A stretch of DNA of 64,000 nucleotides from Chryseobacterium culicis (lineage in GTDB: Bacteria; Bacteroidota; Bacteroidia; Flavobacteriales; Weeksellaceae). A model generated the notes under the pieces. It was not told where the DNA came from. It saw only the letters and a list, made by a program, of their open reading frames with translations, and did not search any database. The position numbers were made by a program, and so were the translations under genes. This document shows, piece after piece, positions 1 through 9,267 of the stretch. The number at the start of each line of letters is the position of its first letter. The first letter of the stretch is position 1. Where the stretch lies: the NCBI RefSeq assembly GCF_002979755.1, contig NZ_PCPP01000002.1:310001-374000 (forward strand), read 5' to 3'.

Positions 1-681
1 CCTGTAGGTTCGGCCGATAGGAAGCTTGATGTGATGAGCGAGTTCTATTTCATGACAGCTTTTTCCTCGGATAAGATGGCGCGGAACCGCATAGCTTCTG
101 TGTATTCTGACAAAAGAATCAAAAAAATTTTTTTGCAGAAGATTTCCCAGAGAGTTTAAAATACAGTGGTTTTTTTCAAGAGTGATAATTCTGGTATAGT
201 CTTTCAGGGCTTCCAGATACAGAATATCTTTCATCTTAATCTGAAAAATATGACCTCCTTCTTTTATCTTGATGCAGTTTTCTCCTATCATGGCATCATA
301 GCATTCACATTTCTCCTTGATTTCAAAAAAATCGAAGAGTCTTTCCATAGAATGATGAAAACGTTCTGCGGTAAGGGGTTTGGTAATAAAATCTAATGTG
401 TTGATTTCAAAAACCCCCGCAGCGAGTTCAGGATGTGAACTTACGAAAATACATGCGGGTATTTTATGAGCCATCTTCCGAAATTCAATACCGCTGATGC
501 CCTTTAAATTGGTTTCAGTAATCAGAAGATCAATAGGAAGGTCAAGATAAGGAACTGCCTTTTCTGCAGAATCAAAAGTGGCAACAATTTCAATGTTTTG
601 ATATTGCCTGATATAATGCTGAAGAACCAGCCTGTCCAGTTCATCATCATCAATAATCATACATCTGATATGCGTAATCAT
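1..681 (-). CDS. LytTR-family response regulator, 3' end outside window
   Basis: A 227-codon open frame starts at ATG 681 and runs off the window edge. Residues 1-120 form a receiver domain: an acidic cluster at 11-14 (DDDE) and the switch lysine in FITKPL are present. At the phosphoacceptor position the motif reads DLLITETNLKG, so Glu56 stands where Asp is expected. Residues from about 140 on match a LytTR DNA-binding domain (IKIKEGGHIFQIKMKDILYL, ALKDYTRI, FVRIHRSYAV, LPIGRTYR); only the last few residues should be missing. In this family a membrane histidine kinase often controls the regulator, but none is visible here because the upstream gene would lie at higher coordinates, where hflX reads away. 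Glu at this site may mimic phosphorylation, so the protein could be kinase independent; that is inference. Confidence 0.88.
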   Translation of the reverse strand, partial: MITHIRCMIIDDDELDRLVLQHYIRQYQNIEIVATFDSAEKAVPYLDLPIDLLITETNLKGISGIEFRKMAHKIPACIFVSSHPELAAGVFEINTLDFITKPLTAERFHHSMERLFDFFEIKEKCECYDAMIGENCIKIKEGGHIFQIKMKDILYLEALKDYTRIITLEKNHCILNSLGNLLQKNFFDSFVRIHRSYAVPRHLIRGKSCHEIELAHHIKLPIGRTYR

Positions 682-874
682 GATATTCCGGAGATTAGTT
701 TTTAATTTAAATGTTTAAAAATCAGAATTTTATTACATAAAGTTATTGATTTTTTATATATCATTCATCAGTAAACTTAAATTTATATTAAAATATGTTA
801 TTAAATAAAAATTGATTTTGTTTTTTTTCTGAAAAATATTAACTTGTAAAAATCATAAACATAGACAGAACTTA

Positions 875-2098
875 ATGTTAGAAAAGAAAGAACATAACTA
901 TGAGAAAGCAGTCTTGGTGGGTGTTATTACTCAAAATCAGGACGAAGAAAAACTGACGGAGTATTTAGATGAACTGGAGTTTTTAGCTTTCACAGCCGGA
1001 GCAACCGTACAAAAGCGTTTTACCCAAAAATTAACTCAGCCTGATTCCAAAACCTTTATCGGAAGCGGAAAAGCTATTGAGATAAAAGAATATGTAAAAG
1101 AAAATGAGATCGGAACTGTAATTTTCGATGATGAGCTCTCTCCTTCACAGCTTAAAAACCTGGAAAGAGAGATGGAAGTTAAGATTTTGGATCGTACCAA
1201 TCTTATCCTTGATATTTTTGCCCAAAGAGCACAAACTTCGTATGCAAGAACGCAGGTGGAACTGGCGCAATATCAATATCTTTTACCACGACTGACAAGA
1301 ATGTGGACTCACCTTGAGCGTCAGAAAGGGGGAATTGGGATGAGAGGTCCCGGTGAAACGGAAATTGAAACTGACCGTCGTATTATCCGTGACAGAATTA
1401 CTTTGCTGAAAGAGAAACTGAAGACCATTGACAAACAGATGGCAACTCAGCGTAACAACCGTGGAAAAGTGGTTCGTGCAGCTTTGGTAGGATATACCAA
1501 CGTGGGGAAATCTACTTTAATGAATTCCATTTCGAAATCTGAAGTTTTTGCCGAAAATAAATTATTTGCAACCCTTGATACTACTGTAAGAAAAGTGGTG
1601 ATTGGAAATTTACCGTTCTTGCTTACAGATACCGTAGGATTTATCAGAAAATTGCCGACTCAGCTGGTAGAATCATTTAAATCTACTTTGGATGAGGTTC
1701 GTGAAGCTGATCTTTTGATCCATGTGGTGGATATTTCTCATGAAAGCTTTGAAGATCACATCGAATCTGTAAATCATATTCTGATGGAAATTAATGCTCA
1801 TCAGAAACCTATGATTATGGTTTTCAATAAGATTGATGGCTTTAGTTATGAGAAAAAGGATGAGGATGATCTTACACCTTCTACCCGTAAAAACGTCTCT
1901 CTGGAAGAATGGAAAAAGACATGGATGGCAAAATCTAAGTATCCGACAGTTTTCATTTCTGCACTCACGAAGGAAAACTTCCCGGAAATGAAGAAAATGA
2001 TCTATGATGAGGTTATGAAGATTCACATCTCCAGATTTCCATACAATGATTTCCTTTTCGAATATTTCGATAACGACGAAGAAGAAAGCAACAATTAA
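875..2098 (+). CDS. hflX: GTPase HflX
   Basis: This 407-residue protein is the ribosome-associated GTPase HflX, which splits stalled or hibernating ribosomes after stress. The N-terminal domain (1-150) is followed by the family signature GGIGMRGPGETEIETDRR at about 152-169 and a coiled helical pair. The G domain has the P-loop GYTNVGKS (206-213), DTVG (252-255) and NKID (318-321). The C-terminus is acidic. Its stop codon overlaps the next start by one base (TAATG), so the two are translationally coupled. It is the first gene of a run that appears to reach the alkylation repair gene. Length and motifs are normal. Confidence 0.96.
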   Translation: MLEKKEHNYEKAVLVGVITQNQDEEKLTEYLDELEFLAFTAGATVQKRFTQKLTQPDSKTFIGSGKAIEIKEYVKENEIGTVIFDDELSPSQLKNLEREMEVKILDRTNLILDIFAQRAQTSYARTQVELAQYQYLLPRLTRMWTHLERQKGGIGMRGPGETEIETDRRIIRDRITLLKEKLKTIDKQMATQRNNRGKVVRAALVGYTNVGKSTLMNSISKSEVFAENKLFATLDTTVRKVVIGNLPFLLTDTVGFIRKLPTQLVESFKSTLDEVREADLLIHVVDISHESFEDHIESVNHILMEINAHQKPMIMVFNKIDGFSYEKKDEDDLTPSTRKNVSLEEWKKTWMAKSKYPTVFISALTKENFPEMKKMIYDEVMKIHISRFPYNDFLFEYFDNDEEESNN

Positions 2099-2733
2099 TG
2101 AAATATCACTTTTTCCTTTTATTCATCATGTTTTCGGTTTTTGGGTTCAGCCAGAAATCAAAAATTGATTTAAAAGCTATTGAGAAAAGTCTCAGAACTT
2201 CAGATTCTCCATACAATTATGAAAAGCTTATTTTCAAATATAAAGGATATCCAAAGTCTCTGGACAGTATAGAATCTCAGTATCTGTACTACGGAAGAAA
2301 TTTCAGGAACGATAAAGTAAGTACCTCAGAAGAAAGTTTTAAAAGTCTTGCAGAGTCCTTTAAAGAAAACAATTTTGCAGAGTGTATCAAACAGGGAAAA
2401 GCTTTATATGGTAAAGATCCTACCAACCTGGATATTCTACTGATTCTTCTTAGGGCTTACGACTCTGTAAAGGATGGAAATAACTTTATACACCATCTGA
2501 ACCAATTCCGTGCTCTTACTGAAGGCATAAGAAGTTCGGGAGACGGAAAATCTGAGAAAACAGCTTATATCGTGAATTCTGTAGGAGATGAATACATTTT
2601 GCTCAATATTCTGAATATAGGTCAGGATTATAAAAGGAGCTCAAAACCTGCTAAAGAAGGCATGTTTGATATCTGGGAAAAAGACGGGAAGCAGATTTAT
2701 ATCAAAATACTCTATTTGGAACTAACCAATTAA
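2098..2733 (+). CDS. Exported DUF4919-like protein
   Basis: A 211-residue protein with a signal peptide (hydrophobic stretch to about residue 18, FGFSQ cleavage region). The central part (about 70-150) contains a TPR-like helical pair (FAECIKQGKALYGKDP, LDILLILLRAYDSVKDGN), and the C-terminus reads as a short beta-rich segment (KQIYIKILYLEL). This pattern resembles the Bacteroidota DUF4919 family, known only as uncharacterised exported proteins. The start overlaps the hflX stop by one base. No catalytic motif is visible. The family name is from memory of the pattern; the function is unknown. Confidence 0.75.
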   Translation: MKYHFFLLFIMFSVFGFSQKSKIDLKAIEKSLRTSDSPYNYEKLIFKYKGYPKSLDSIESQYLYYGRNFRNDKVSTSEESFKSLAESFKENNFAECIKQGKALYGKDPTNLDILLILLRAYDSVKDGNNFIHHLNQFRALTEGIRSSGDGKSEKTAYIVNSVGDEYILLNILNIGQDYKRSSKPAKEGMFDIWEKDGKQIYIKILYLELTN

Positions 2734-2753
2734 TCTTAAAATAAAAACACTTA

Positions 2754-4040
2754 GTGGAATTATATTATTCATTTTCAGCATTAATCGTATTAGCCTCAAT
2801 ATTTGCCTATCTTAACTATAGGTTTTTAAAACTTCCAAGTACCATCGGAATTATGGTGATCGCCATTGTGGTTTCTATTTTTCTGGTATTGTTTGGAGAA
2901 ACCGTTCTTCCGAGAACTTTCGGACATCTTCACAACCTGATGAATGGTATCGACTTTACGGAGGTTTTGATGGGTGCTATGCTTAATTTTCTACTCTTTG
3001 CGGGGGGAATTCATATTAATATTAATGATCTGAAAGAACAGTTCAGGCCTGTTGTTATATTTTCCACAGTAGGTGTTGTAATTTCTACTTTTGTTGTAGG
3101 ATTTGGAATGTTCTATCTGCTTCCTTATGTAGGCGTTAAGCTTCCCTTTATCTACTGTCTTGTTTTTGGTGCTCTGATTTCACCTACCGATCCGGTAGCC
3201 GTTCTGAGTGTACTGAAACAAGCTAAGGTATCCAAATCACTGGAAACAAAAGTAGCCGGAGAGTCTCTTTTCAATGACGGTATGGCGGTGGTGGTCTTTA
3301 CAGTGATCTTACAGCTGGCCGTCGGAAAAGAAGTAGATCTGAGTGTTGAAACCATCGGATTGCTTTTGCTTAAAGAAGCAGGAGGTGGTCTATTGCTGGG
3401 AGTTCTGCTGGGTTGGGTTACTTCAAGACTGATGCGTGAAGTGGATGATTATATTATTTCCGTATTAGTGACACTTTCTGTTGTTATGGGAGGATATCTT
3501 ATTGCCCGTCAAATGCATATTTCAGGGCCGTTGACAATGGTGGCAGCAGGGTTGTTTATGGGGAATTTCAACAGAAGTTTCAAAATGAAATCTGTTACGC
3601 AGGATTATCTGATCAAGTTCTGGGAATTGATTGATGAAATTCTGAATGCTGTATTATTCCTGTTCATTGGATTTGAACTTTTGATGATTAAAGATCTTAG
3701 ACATTTCATGATTCCAGGTCTGGCTGCTATTGTGGTTGTGCTGTTTGCAAGGTTTATTTCCATCTGGGGACCTACAAAATTTACTTCTCTGAGAAAAAGT
3801 TTCAGTCCGCAGACCGTGAAAGTTCTGGTTTGGGGAGGAATCCGGGGTGGGGTTTCCATTGCCTTAGCGATGTCTATTCCTAAAAGTGAATACAGCGAGA
3901 TTATATTAAGTATTACCTACTGCGTTGTGGTATTCTCAATCATTGTTCAGGGGCTTACCATTGCCAAAGTGGCCAACCCTAATAAGATTGCCAAAGAAGA
4001 GGAAGAGCAGGAAAGTATTGCTGTAGAAGAGAAAGCTTAA
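2754..4040 (+). CDS. CPA1-family Na+/H+ antiporter
   Basis: A 428-residue inner-membrane protein with about 12 hydrophobic helices, of the monovalent cation:proton antiporter-1 family (NhaP/NHE type). The ion-binding region reads SPTDPVAVLSVLK followed by GESLFNDG, the pair of motifs typical of CPA1 transporters, and GGIRGGVSIALA lies in the late conserved helix. It exchanges Na+ (or K+) for H+ and so serves pH and salt balance. The start is GTG 20 bases after the previous stop; the first helix begins almost at once, so no later start is plausible. The acidic tail is cytoplasmic. Substrate choice cannot be read from sequence. Confidence 0.92.
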   Translation: MELYYSFSALIVLASIFAYLNYRFLKLPSTIGIMVIAIVVSIFLVLFGETVLPRTFGHLHNLMNGIDFTEVLMGAMLNFLLFAGGIHININDLKEQFRPVVIFSTVGVVISTFVVGFGMFYLLPYVGVKLPFIYCLVFGALISPTDPVAVLSVLKQAKVSKSLETKVAGESLFNDGMAVVVFTVILQLAVGKEVDLSVETIGLLLLKEAGGGLLLGVLLGWVTSRLMREVDDYIISVLVTLSVVMGGYLIARQMHISGPLTMVAAGLFMGNFNRSFKMKSVTQDYLIKFWELIDEILNAVLFLFIGFELLMIKDLRHFMIPGLAAIVVVLFARFISIWGPTKFTSLRKSFSPQTVKVLVWGGIRGGVSIALAMSIPKSEYSEIILSITYCVVVFSIIVQGLTIAKVANPNKIAKEEEEQESIAVEEKA

Positions 4041-4048
4041 ATTGTAAT

Positions 4049-4765
4049 ATGAGTATCGTTAAAGAAATACAGGAAGCTCTCGCTGTTTTATCTATTCCTG
4101 AAAAAGCAGAATTCTTTCCAAGATTTTTCAAAACAGGAAAAGGAGAATATGGTGAAGGAGATTTGTTTCTGGGCGTAAAAGTTCCGGATCAGCGTTCTGT
4201 TGCCAAAGAATATTATTCAAAAATCAATTTAAAAGAGCTCAGTGTATTACTTTCCTCAAAATACCATGAACATAGGCTAACCGCTCTTTTTATACTGATT
4301 TTAAAGTTTGAAAAAACAAAAGATAAAGCGGTAAAAGAAGAAGTGGTTACTTTTTATCTGAACCACCTTCCGTATGTGAATAACTGGGACCTGGTAGATT
4401 CTTCCTGTTATAAAATTCTTGGAAGATATACTTTTGAAAATCAGAAAGAAAACCTTCTGAGGGAGCTTTCGGAATCTGACGAAATGTGGCATAAGAGAAT
4501 TGCTGTGGTAGGAACAATGCATTACATTAAAAAAGGCTCATTTGATCTTACCAAAGAATTTGTCACCAGAAATCTGAAACATTCTCATGATCTGATGCAT
4601 AAAGCAAATGGCTGGTTATTAAGGGAAATGGGAAATAAGAATGAAGGAGAGCTGATCAGCTATTTGAATCAGTATTACAAAGAAATGCCAAGAACCTGCT
4701 TACGATACGCCATTGAAAAACTGGACGAAGATCTTCGCCAGGATTATCTGAAAGGACATGTTTAA
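4049..4765 (+). CDS. AlkD-like DNA alkylation repair protein
   Basis: A 238-residue all-helical HEAT-like protein of the AlkC/AlkD DNA alkylation repair family. These glycosylases remove 3- and 7-alkylpurines without base flipping. Family features seen are FFKTGKGEYGEGDLFLGVKVP near the N-terminus and NWDLVDSS around residue 112, which supplies the Trp and Asp that cradle the lesion in AlkD. It starts 8 bases after the antiporter stop and so is likely co-transcribed with it. Length is normal for the family. Function is inferred from the family; no substrate test is possible from sequence. Confidence 0.9.
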   Translation: MSIVKEIQEALAVLSIPEKAEFFPRFFKTGKGEYGEGDLFLGVKVPDQRSVAKEYYSKINLKELSVLLSSKYHEHRLTALFILILKFEKTKDKAVKEEVVTFYLNHLPYVNNWDLVDSSCYKILGRYTFENQKENLLRELSESDEMWHKRIAVVGTMHYIKKGSFDLTKEFVTRNLKHSHDLMHKANGWLLREMGNKNEGELISYLNQYYKEMPRTCLRYAIEKLDEDLRQDYLKGHV

Positions 4766-4885
4766 AAAATAATACCGTATTTTCCCCAAAAAAAGTACCG
4801 GAAAACAGCTATTTGTGTTCAAAAAATCAAACAGAATAAGGTTTTAAGGTCAAAATTGAGTAATTTCGTGGTTTTAAAACCAATC

Positions 4886-5554
4886 ATGAAAAATTTTCTC
4901 AAATTATTTCTTCTTTTTCTTCCTTTGTTATTCCTGACAAGCTGTTTCGATATTCTTGATAAAGTGAATGTAAAAGCTGACGGAACGGGAGAATATACCA
5001 TAATCCTTAACGCCAGCAAAAGCAAGACAAGGCTGGCATCCATCTCCAAAATGGAAACCATTAACGGGAAAAAAGTTCCAAAAAAGGGTGAAATTGAAAA
5101 CAAAATCAATGAAGCTGCAAAAATTTTTAAAGCAACTCCCGGAATCAGTAATGTGAAAACATCCATGGATTTTGACAATTATATCATCAAACTGAGCTGT
5201 AATTTCAAAAAAATTGAAAATATAAATGCCGGTCTGGAAAAGCTGAAGGCTCAGAATATATTAGGCAAAATGGTTCCCACACAAGTCTACAGCCAGAATC
5301 TTGAAAAGAAGACGTTAACCAGAAATAAAGTAAATACTTTCAAGGCGGATTATGACAAGATGAGTAAGGCGGACAAGGAAGTCTTTAATGATGCCCGATA
5401 TACTTCCATTATGCAGTTCGAAAGTACTGTAAAATCACAAACCAATAACACTTACGTACTTTCTCCTAATAAAAAGGCTCTTAAACTGGAAGCTGATATT
5501 CTGGATCTGATCCTTCAGAAAAAACAAATACAAAACACAATACTTTTTCAATAA
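4886..5554 (+). CDS. Putative lipoprotein of unknown function
   Basis: A 222-residue protein with a lipoprotein signal (hydrophobic core then LLFLTSC, lipidation Cys20). The mature part opens with a beta-strand region (VNVKADGTGEYTIILNAS), then charged helices. I do not recognise a family. An in-frame TTG lies 30 bases upstream, but the ATG at 4886 places the signal sequence at the N-terminus and is preferred. A near-consensus -7 box (TAATTTCG, 4862-4869) lies just before it. It is followed 17 bases later by the large secreted protein and its membrane-anchored paralogue, so all three probably form one envelope module. It may sit on the inner face of the outer membrane. Confidence 0.78.
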   Translation: MKNFLKLFLLFLPLLFLTSCFDILDKVNVKADGTGEYTIILNASKSKTRLASISKMETINGKKVPKKGEIENKINEAAKIFKATPGISNVKTSMDFDNYIIKLSCNFKKIENINAGLEKLKAQNILGKMVPTQVYSQNLEKKTLTRNKVNTFKADYDKMSKADKEVFNDARYTSIMQFESTVKSQTNNTYVLSPNKKALKLEADILDLILQKKQIQNTILFQ

Positions 5555-5571
5555 ATTTCTAAACTATAGTC

Positions 5572-7596
5572 ATGAAATCTATCTTATTAAAAACGCAAAA
5601 AATTTTTTTCGTACTCTTTGGCTTTACCCTGGTTTTTGCCCAAAACAGTATGAAAATACCGTCCGACGCTGTATTTTATATGGAAGTCAACGGAAAACAG
5701 CTTAATAATAAAATCAACTGGAATAAACTGAATCCTTTGCTGCATGAGCTGAGTAAAAAGAGTAAAGAAAACCTTTCATGGACAGATTACTCCAAAACAG
5801 GAATCAAATACGATGCTGTTCAATACCACTACGCAAGTTTTAATGACTCTATTAAAGCATACAATACGCATTTTATCATCGATAATAAGGAAAAGTTCCA
5901 GGAATTCATTAATTCTGTGAAGAAAAAAGGACAGGAGGTTTCCAACAGAAAAAATTATTCTTACGTAGATATCAATGATGATATTTTTGTTGCCTGGAAC
6001 GGAAGCCGTGCGATTCTTAGCATGATAAGCTATACCAAACCTTATAAAGACCTTTGGGCAGAAGAAGCTGTTGCAGACAGTACAGCCGTTGCTGTTGTGG
6101 ACAGTGTTGCCGTAGATGCTATAGATGCTGGTGATAGTGCTTATACTGATGAGCCTGAAAAACCTTTTAATTATAAGGAAGAAATCAAAAATCTTAAAGA
6201 TGATATTAAATATCTTAAAGAAAGTATTAAGGATAACAATCTTGAGATAGCGAGAATTCAGAAAGATATCAAATATCTGCAGAAACATCACAAATATCCT
6301 GAGGAAAAAGAGAATGCTGAGAGCCCTGAAAATGAAGAAGAGATGCCTAATGAATCTTATGAAGAGGAAGATAATGCCTACAAGAAAGAACAGGATTCTA
6401 TCCGCAGAGAAAACTTCAAAATTGTAAAAAAGAATGCTGAAGATCGTTTTGATCAATACTTCAGTTCAAACTTGGAAATTGAAGTTCCTAAAGAAATGCT
6501 CGCGTTCAGAGATGGCAATTCTGATGTGTTTGTGTATACAGACTATGGAAGAATCGTAAATGACGGAATCTATGGGAAGATGACCAAGTTATACAGCTAT
6601 GGACAGTTCTTCAAAAACATGTACAACTCCAATTATTCGTACAATCTGTACTTTGATAAAGATAAAGTAAGACTGGTTAATAATTATCAGCACAAAAACC
6701 CTGAAATTCAAAAGAATATCTCCGCCATTTATAAAGGAAAGAAAAACAAAAAACTGCTGGAACTGATCAATGAGAAAAGTGTGGGTTACTATGCAATGAA
6801 TGTAAATGGGGCAAAATGTTTCGACATGATGTACAGTCTTCTTCAAGATTCCGGAGAAAATGAGTACAAAAAGGAAATGGAACTCATCATGGAAACCATG
6901 AAAATTGTTCTGGATGAAGAAGCTATTACCAAAATTGCACCCGGAAACGGAATATTTGTTTTGAATGAATTGAAATCCAAAACAGTAGAGTATACTGATT
7001 ACGAATATGATGCTGATTTCAACGAAAAAGAAGTAAAGAAAACCAAAGAAATTGCTGTTCCTAACTTCACTTTCGCTTTTGCAACAGAAAATGAAGGCTA
7101 CTGGAACCGTATTTTTGATATGCTGACAACTAATAAGAAGCTGTCTAAAAGATTCTCTAAAAAAGGAAATCTTTATACTTTTAAAGAAGAGAAAAGCGGA
7201 GGATATATCGATCAGCTGTTCTTTACCGTAAAAGACGGAGTGGTATATCTGATGAGCTCTGCAGACAATAATGTATCTGTAGGTCAGTCTGATATTTCCA
7301 GAAAATGGGCAAAAGATTCAGCCAAATATCCGTTATCAGGAAGACTGGATATTAAAAAATTCTTAATCGGTTTGGATAAAGAATTCAAAACTCCAAAAGA
7401 AAGAAAAGCCCTGGATGCCATCAGAAAAAATGTAGGTGAAATGTACTATAAGACAGAGGTAAAAGGAGAAAGTATCCAGACTGAAATGAATTATAATATT
7501 AAAGATTCTTCGGAAAACAGCTTAATGTATTTCTTTGATGTATTCGATCAGGTTTTTAAAACAAAAGAAACAGAAGAGAAACCACAAATTTTATAA
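5572..7596 (+). CDS. Large secreted protein, DUF4836-like, with acidic coiled-coil insert
   Basis: A 674-residue protein with a signal peptide ending near residue 23 (LVFAQ). The N-terminal region (MKIPSDAVFYMEVNGKQL) resembles the opening of DUF4836-type exported proteins of Bacteroidota. Residues 201-240 form a strong coiled coil (KNLKDDIKYLKESI, IARIQKDIKYLQ), followed by a very acidic stretch to about 270. The C-terminal half carries TVEYTDYEYDADFNEKEV, a segment repeated in weaker form in the downstream gene. The stop TAA is directly followed by the next ATG. No enzyme motif is seen; a structural or binding role in the periplasm is a guess. Confidence 0.75.
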   Translation: MKSILLKTQKIFFVLFGFTLVFAQNSMKIPSDAVFYMEVNGKQLNNKINWNKLNPLLHELSKKSKENLSWTDYSKTGIKYDAVQYHYASFNDSIKAYNTHFIIDNKEKFQEFINSVKKKGQEVSNRKNYSYVDINDDIFVAWNGSRAILSMISYTKPYKDLWAEEAVADSTAVAVVDSVAVDAIDAGDSAYTDEPEKPFNYKEEIKNLKDDIKYLKESIKDNNLEIARIQKDIKYLQKHHKYPEEKENAESPENEEEMPNESYEEEDNAYKKEQDSIRRENFKIVKKNAEDRFDQYFSSNLEIEVPKEMLAFRDGNSDVFVYTDYGRIVNDGIYGKMTKLYSYGQFFKNMYNSNYSYNLYFDKDKVRLVNNYQHKNPEIQKNISAIYKGKKNKKLLELINEKSVGYYAMNVNGAKCFDMMYSLLQDSGENEYKKEMELIMETMKIVLDEEAITKIAPGNGIFVLNELKSKTVEYTDYEYDADFNEKEVKKTKEIAVPNFTFAFATENEGYWNRIFDMLTTNKKLSKRFSKKGNLYTFKEEKSGGYIDQLFFTVKDGVVYLMSSADNNVSVGQSDISRKWAKDSAKYPLSGRLDIKKFLIGLDKEFKTPKERKALDAIRKNVGEMYYKTEVKGESIQTEMNYNIKDSSENSLMYFFDVFDQVFKTKETEEKPQIL

Positions 7597-8835
7597 ATGA
7601 ACAAAAAGAAGATTGTTGTCCCGTTACTTTTACTGTTTGCTGTGGCAGTCTATTTTGTAGTCTTTCATAAAAATAAGACCCTCAAATATATTCCCGAGAA
7701 TGCAGATGCAGTAGTTTTAATAGATATAAAGAAAGTAACGGGGCAGTACCTCTTCAGCTGGGTAACCCATCCTTCACAATGGTCTGGGAGCAAGACCAAG
7801 GGTAAAGGATCTGGTTCTCTGAAAGATTCAGGCATCCAAATTCCGGATTTCCTACAGATTTTCCATGTCAAAAACACTAAGTTTTCCGAGTGGTATAGTA
7901 TTGTAGAATTGAAAGATTCTCAAAAATTCATTCATTTTCTAAAGGCGCTAAAGTTTGCAGATCAAGGAAATAATCGTTTTCAGAAGGGTCAGATTTTTCT
8001 TATGATCAATGGCAATCATTGTATTGCAGGAACTTCAGATTCGGCTTTTGAAACGATTCAGAAACAGCTTCTTCAGGTGTCTTCAAATACTGTTCTGGAT
8101 GCAGATCAGTTTATTCATAACACTGCAGGGAGTATTTCTTTTATTTCAGGAAAGAGAATTCAAAACTTTTCTATTGAGCTAAAGGATGATGAGATTGAAA
8201 TCAAAAACACCTCAAATTCTGAAATTTTTAATTCAATGATCTCTAAGCTTCAAACCGGTAATCACTTTCTGGAGCTTGAATTAGACAAAGAAAATATCAG
8301 ACATTTCAGCAAAGGTTTCAACAAAAGTATTGCTGACTCCTCGCAGGTCACTAATATTATAGCTACAGCTGATCTTGAACAGGTTAATGATACGATTATC
8401 AGTTATGAATATGACGATAATTTTAATGAAGTTGAAAAGAAAACCTTTCAAAACATTACCCAACCCAACTATACCATAGATCTCAAAAGCAATGATCCCG
8501 TAAAAACCTGGGAATTCTTTCAGGCTAAAAAATGGATCAATAGTGAAAATCAATTCACAGAAATTCCTTTTCAACCCAATCAAGCCAGCCAAAATAATAA
8601 CGGCGTTGTCATACAATCAACCCGAAAACCCATTTCATTGTCACCTCAGCTGAAAGAAAATTATATCTTCATCAGAAACAACAAGCTGCTGTATTCTTCT
8701 TTAAAAATGCTGAGTGCGAGCGAAAAAAGAATTATCTCGGATATCGATTATGTATTCTATGGGAATAAATCAAAGGATTATTGGGTGAAAATAAAAGCAA
8801 AAAGTGGAGAATTACCCCTAATTTTACGGTGGTAA
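7597..8835 (+). CDS. Membrane-anchored distant paralogue of the preceding protein
   Basis: A 412-residue protein with one N-terminal membrane segment (VPLLLLFAVAVYFVVF) and no clear cleavage site, so probably periplasmic and anchored in the inner membrane. After the anchor comes YIPENADAVVLIDIKKV, parallel to IPSDAVFYMEVNGKQL in the preceding protein, and further on YEYDDNFNEVEKKTFQ followed by QPNYTIDL, parallel to YEYDADFNEKEVKK and VPNFTFAF there. The two genes abut with no gap. They look like an old tandem duplication in which this copy lacks the coiled coil. Function unknown. Confidence 0.72.
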   Translation: MNKKKIVVPLLLLFAVAVYFVVFHKNKTLKYIPENADAVVLIDIKKVTGQYLFSWVTHPSQWSGSKTKGKGSGSLKDSGIQIPDFLQIFHVKNTKFSEWYSIVELKDSQKFIHFLKALKFADQGNNRFQKGQIFLMINGNHCIAGTSDSAFETIQKQLLQVSSNTVLDADQFIHNTAGSISFISGKRIQNFSIELKDDEIEIKNTSNSEIFNSMISKLQTGNHFLELELDKENIRHFSKGFNKSIADSSQVTNIIATADLEQVNDTIISYEYDDNFNEVEKKTFQNITQPNYTIDLKSNDPVKTWEFFQAKKWINSENQFTEIPFQPNQASQNNNGVVIQSTRKPISLSPQLKENYIFIRNNKLLYSSLKMLSASEKRIISDIDYVFYGNKSKDYWVKIKAKSGELPLILRW

Positions 8836-8862
8836 AAAATAGAAACCTAAAATGATCTATTA

Positions 8863-9201
8863 ATGGCTCCATCAGATATCGCATTGCTCAAAACATGTAC
8901 TCATTATTTTCTGCATCTTGTTTTTCCGGTCTTTATTGCATTGATTTTTTATCGTAAAAATTGGAACAAGGCATATTTCATTCTTCTGGCTACGATGCTG
9001 GTAGATCTGGACCACCTTTTTGCTCATCCCATTTTTGATCCTTCAAGAGGAAGTATCGGATTTCACTTTTTACATTCATATTATGCCATTGCGGTGTATT
9101 TTTTGCTGCTGTTCTTTAAAGGAAATATAAGGATTATAGCAATTGGGCTTCTGTTTCATATGTTTACAGATTATCAGGACTTTAACTTTTGGCCTCATTA
9201 A
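8863..9201 (+). CDS. DUF6122-like small membrane protein
   Basis: A 112-residue protein with three or four hydrophobic helices. His and Asp residues recur near the helix ends: HYFLHLVFP, LVDLDHLFAHP, HFLHSYYA and LLFHMFTDYQDF. This resembles the DUF6122 family, and distantly the membrane metal-dependent hydrolases of the YdjM group, where such residues bind metal. It starts 27 bases after the previous stop and could be the last gene of the same transcript. The function is unknown; metal binding is inferred only from residue spacing. Confidence 0.7.
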   Translation: MAPSDIALLKTCTHYFLHLVFPVFIALIFYRKNWNKAYFILLATMLVDLDHLFAHPIFDPSRGSIGFHFLHSYYAIAVYFLLLFFKGNIRIIAIGLLFHMFTDYQDFNFWPH

Positions 9202-9267
9202 AATATTATTAATATTTTCTTTTGATATTGAAATTTCTATAGATTTTTTGTATTTTGTAGTCACTTT

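Noticed and set aside
166..396. 76-codon plus-strand frame at the left edge
   Set aside because: It is antisense to the LytTR regulator, which has clear domain motifs on the minus strand.
5776..6456. 226-codon minus-strand frame
   Set aside because: It lies fully antisense to the secreted coiled-coil protein; its Phe/Ile-rich composition is what the complement of Lys/Glu/Asp codons gives.
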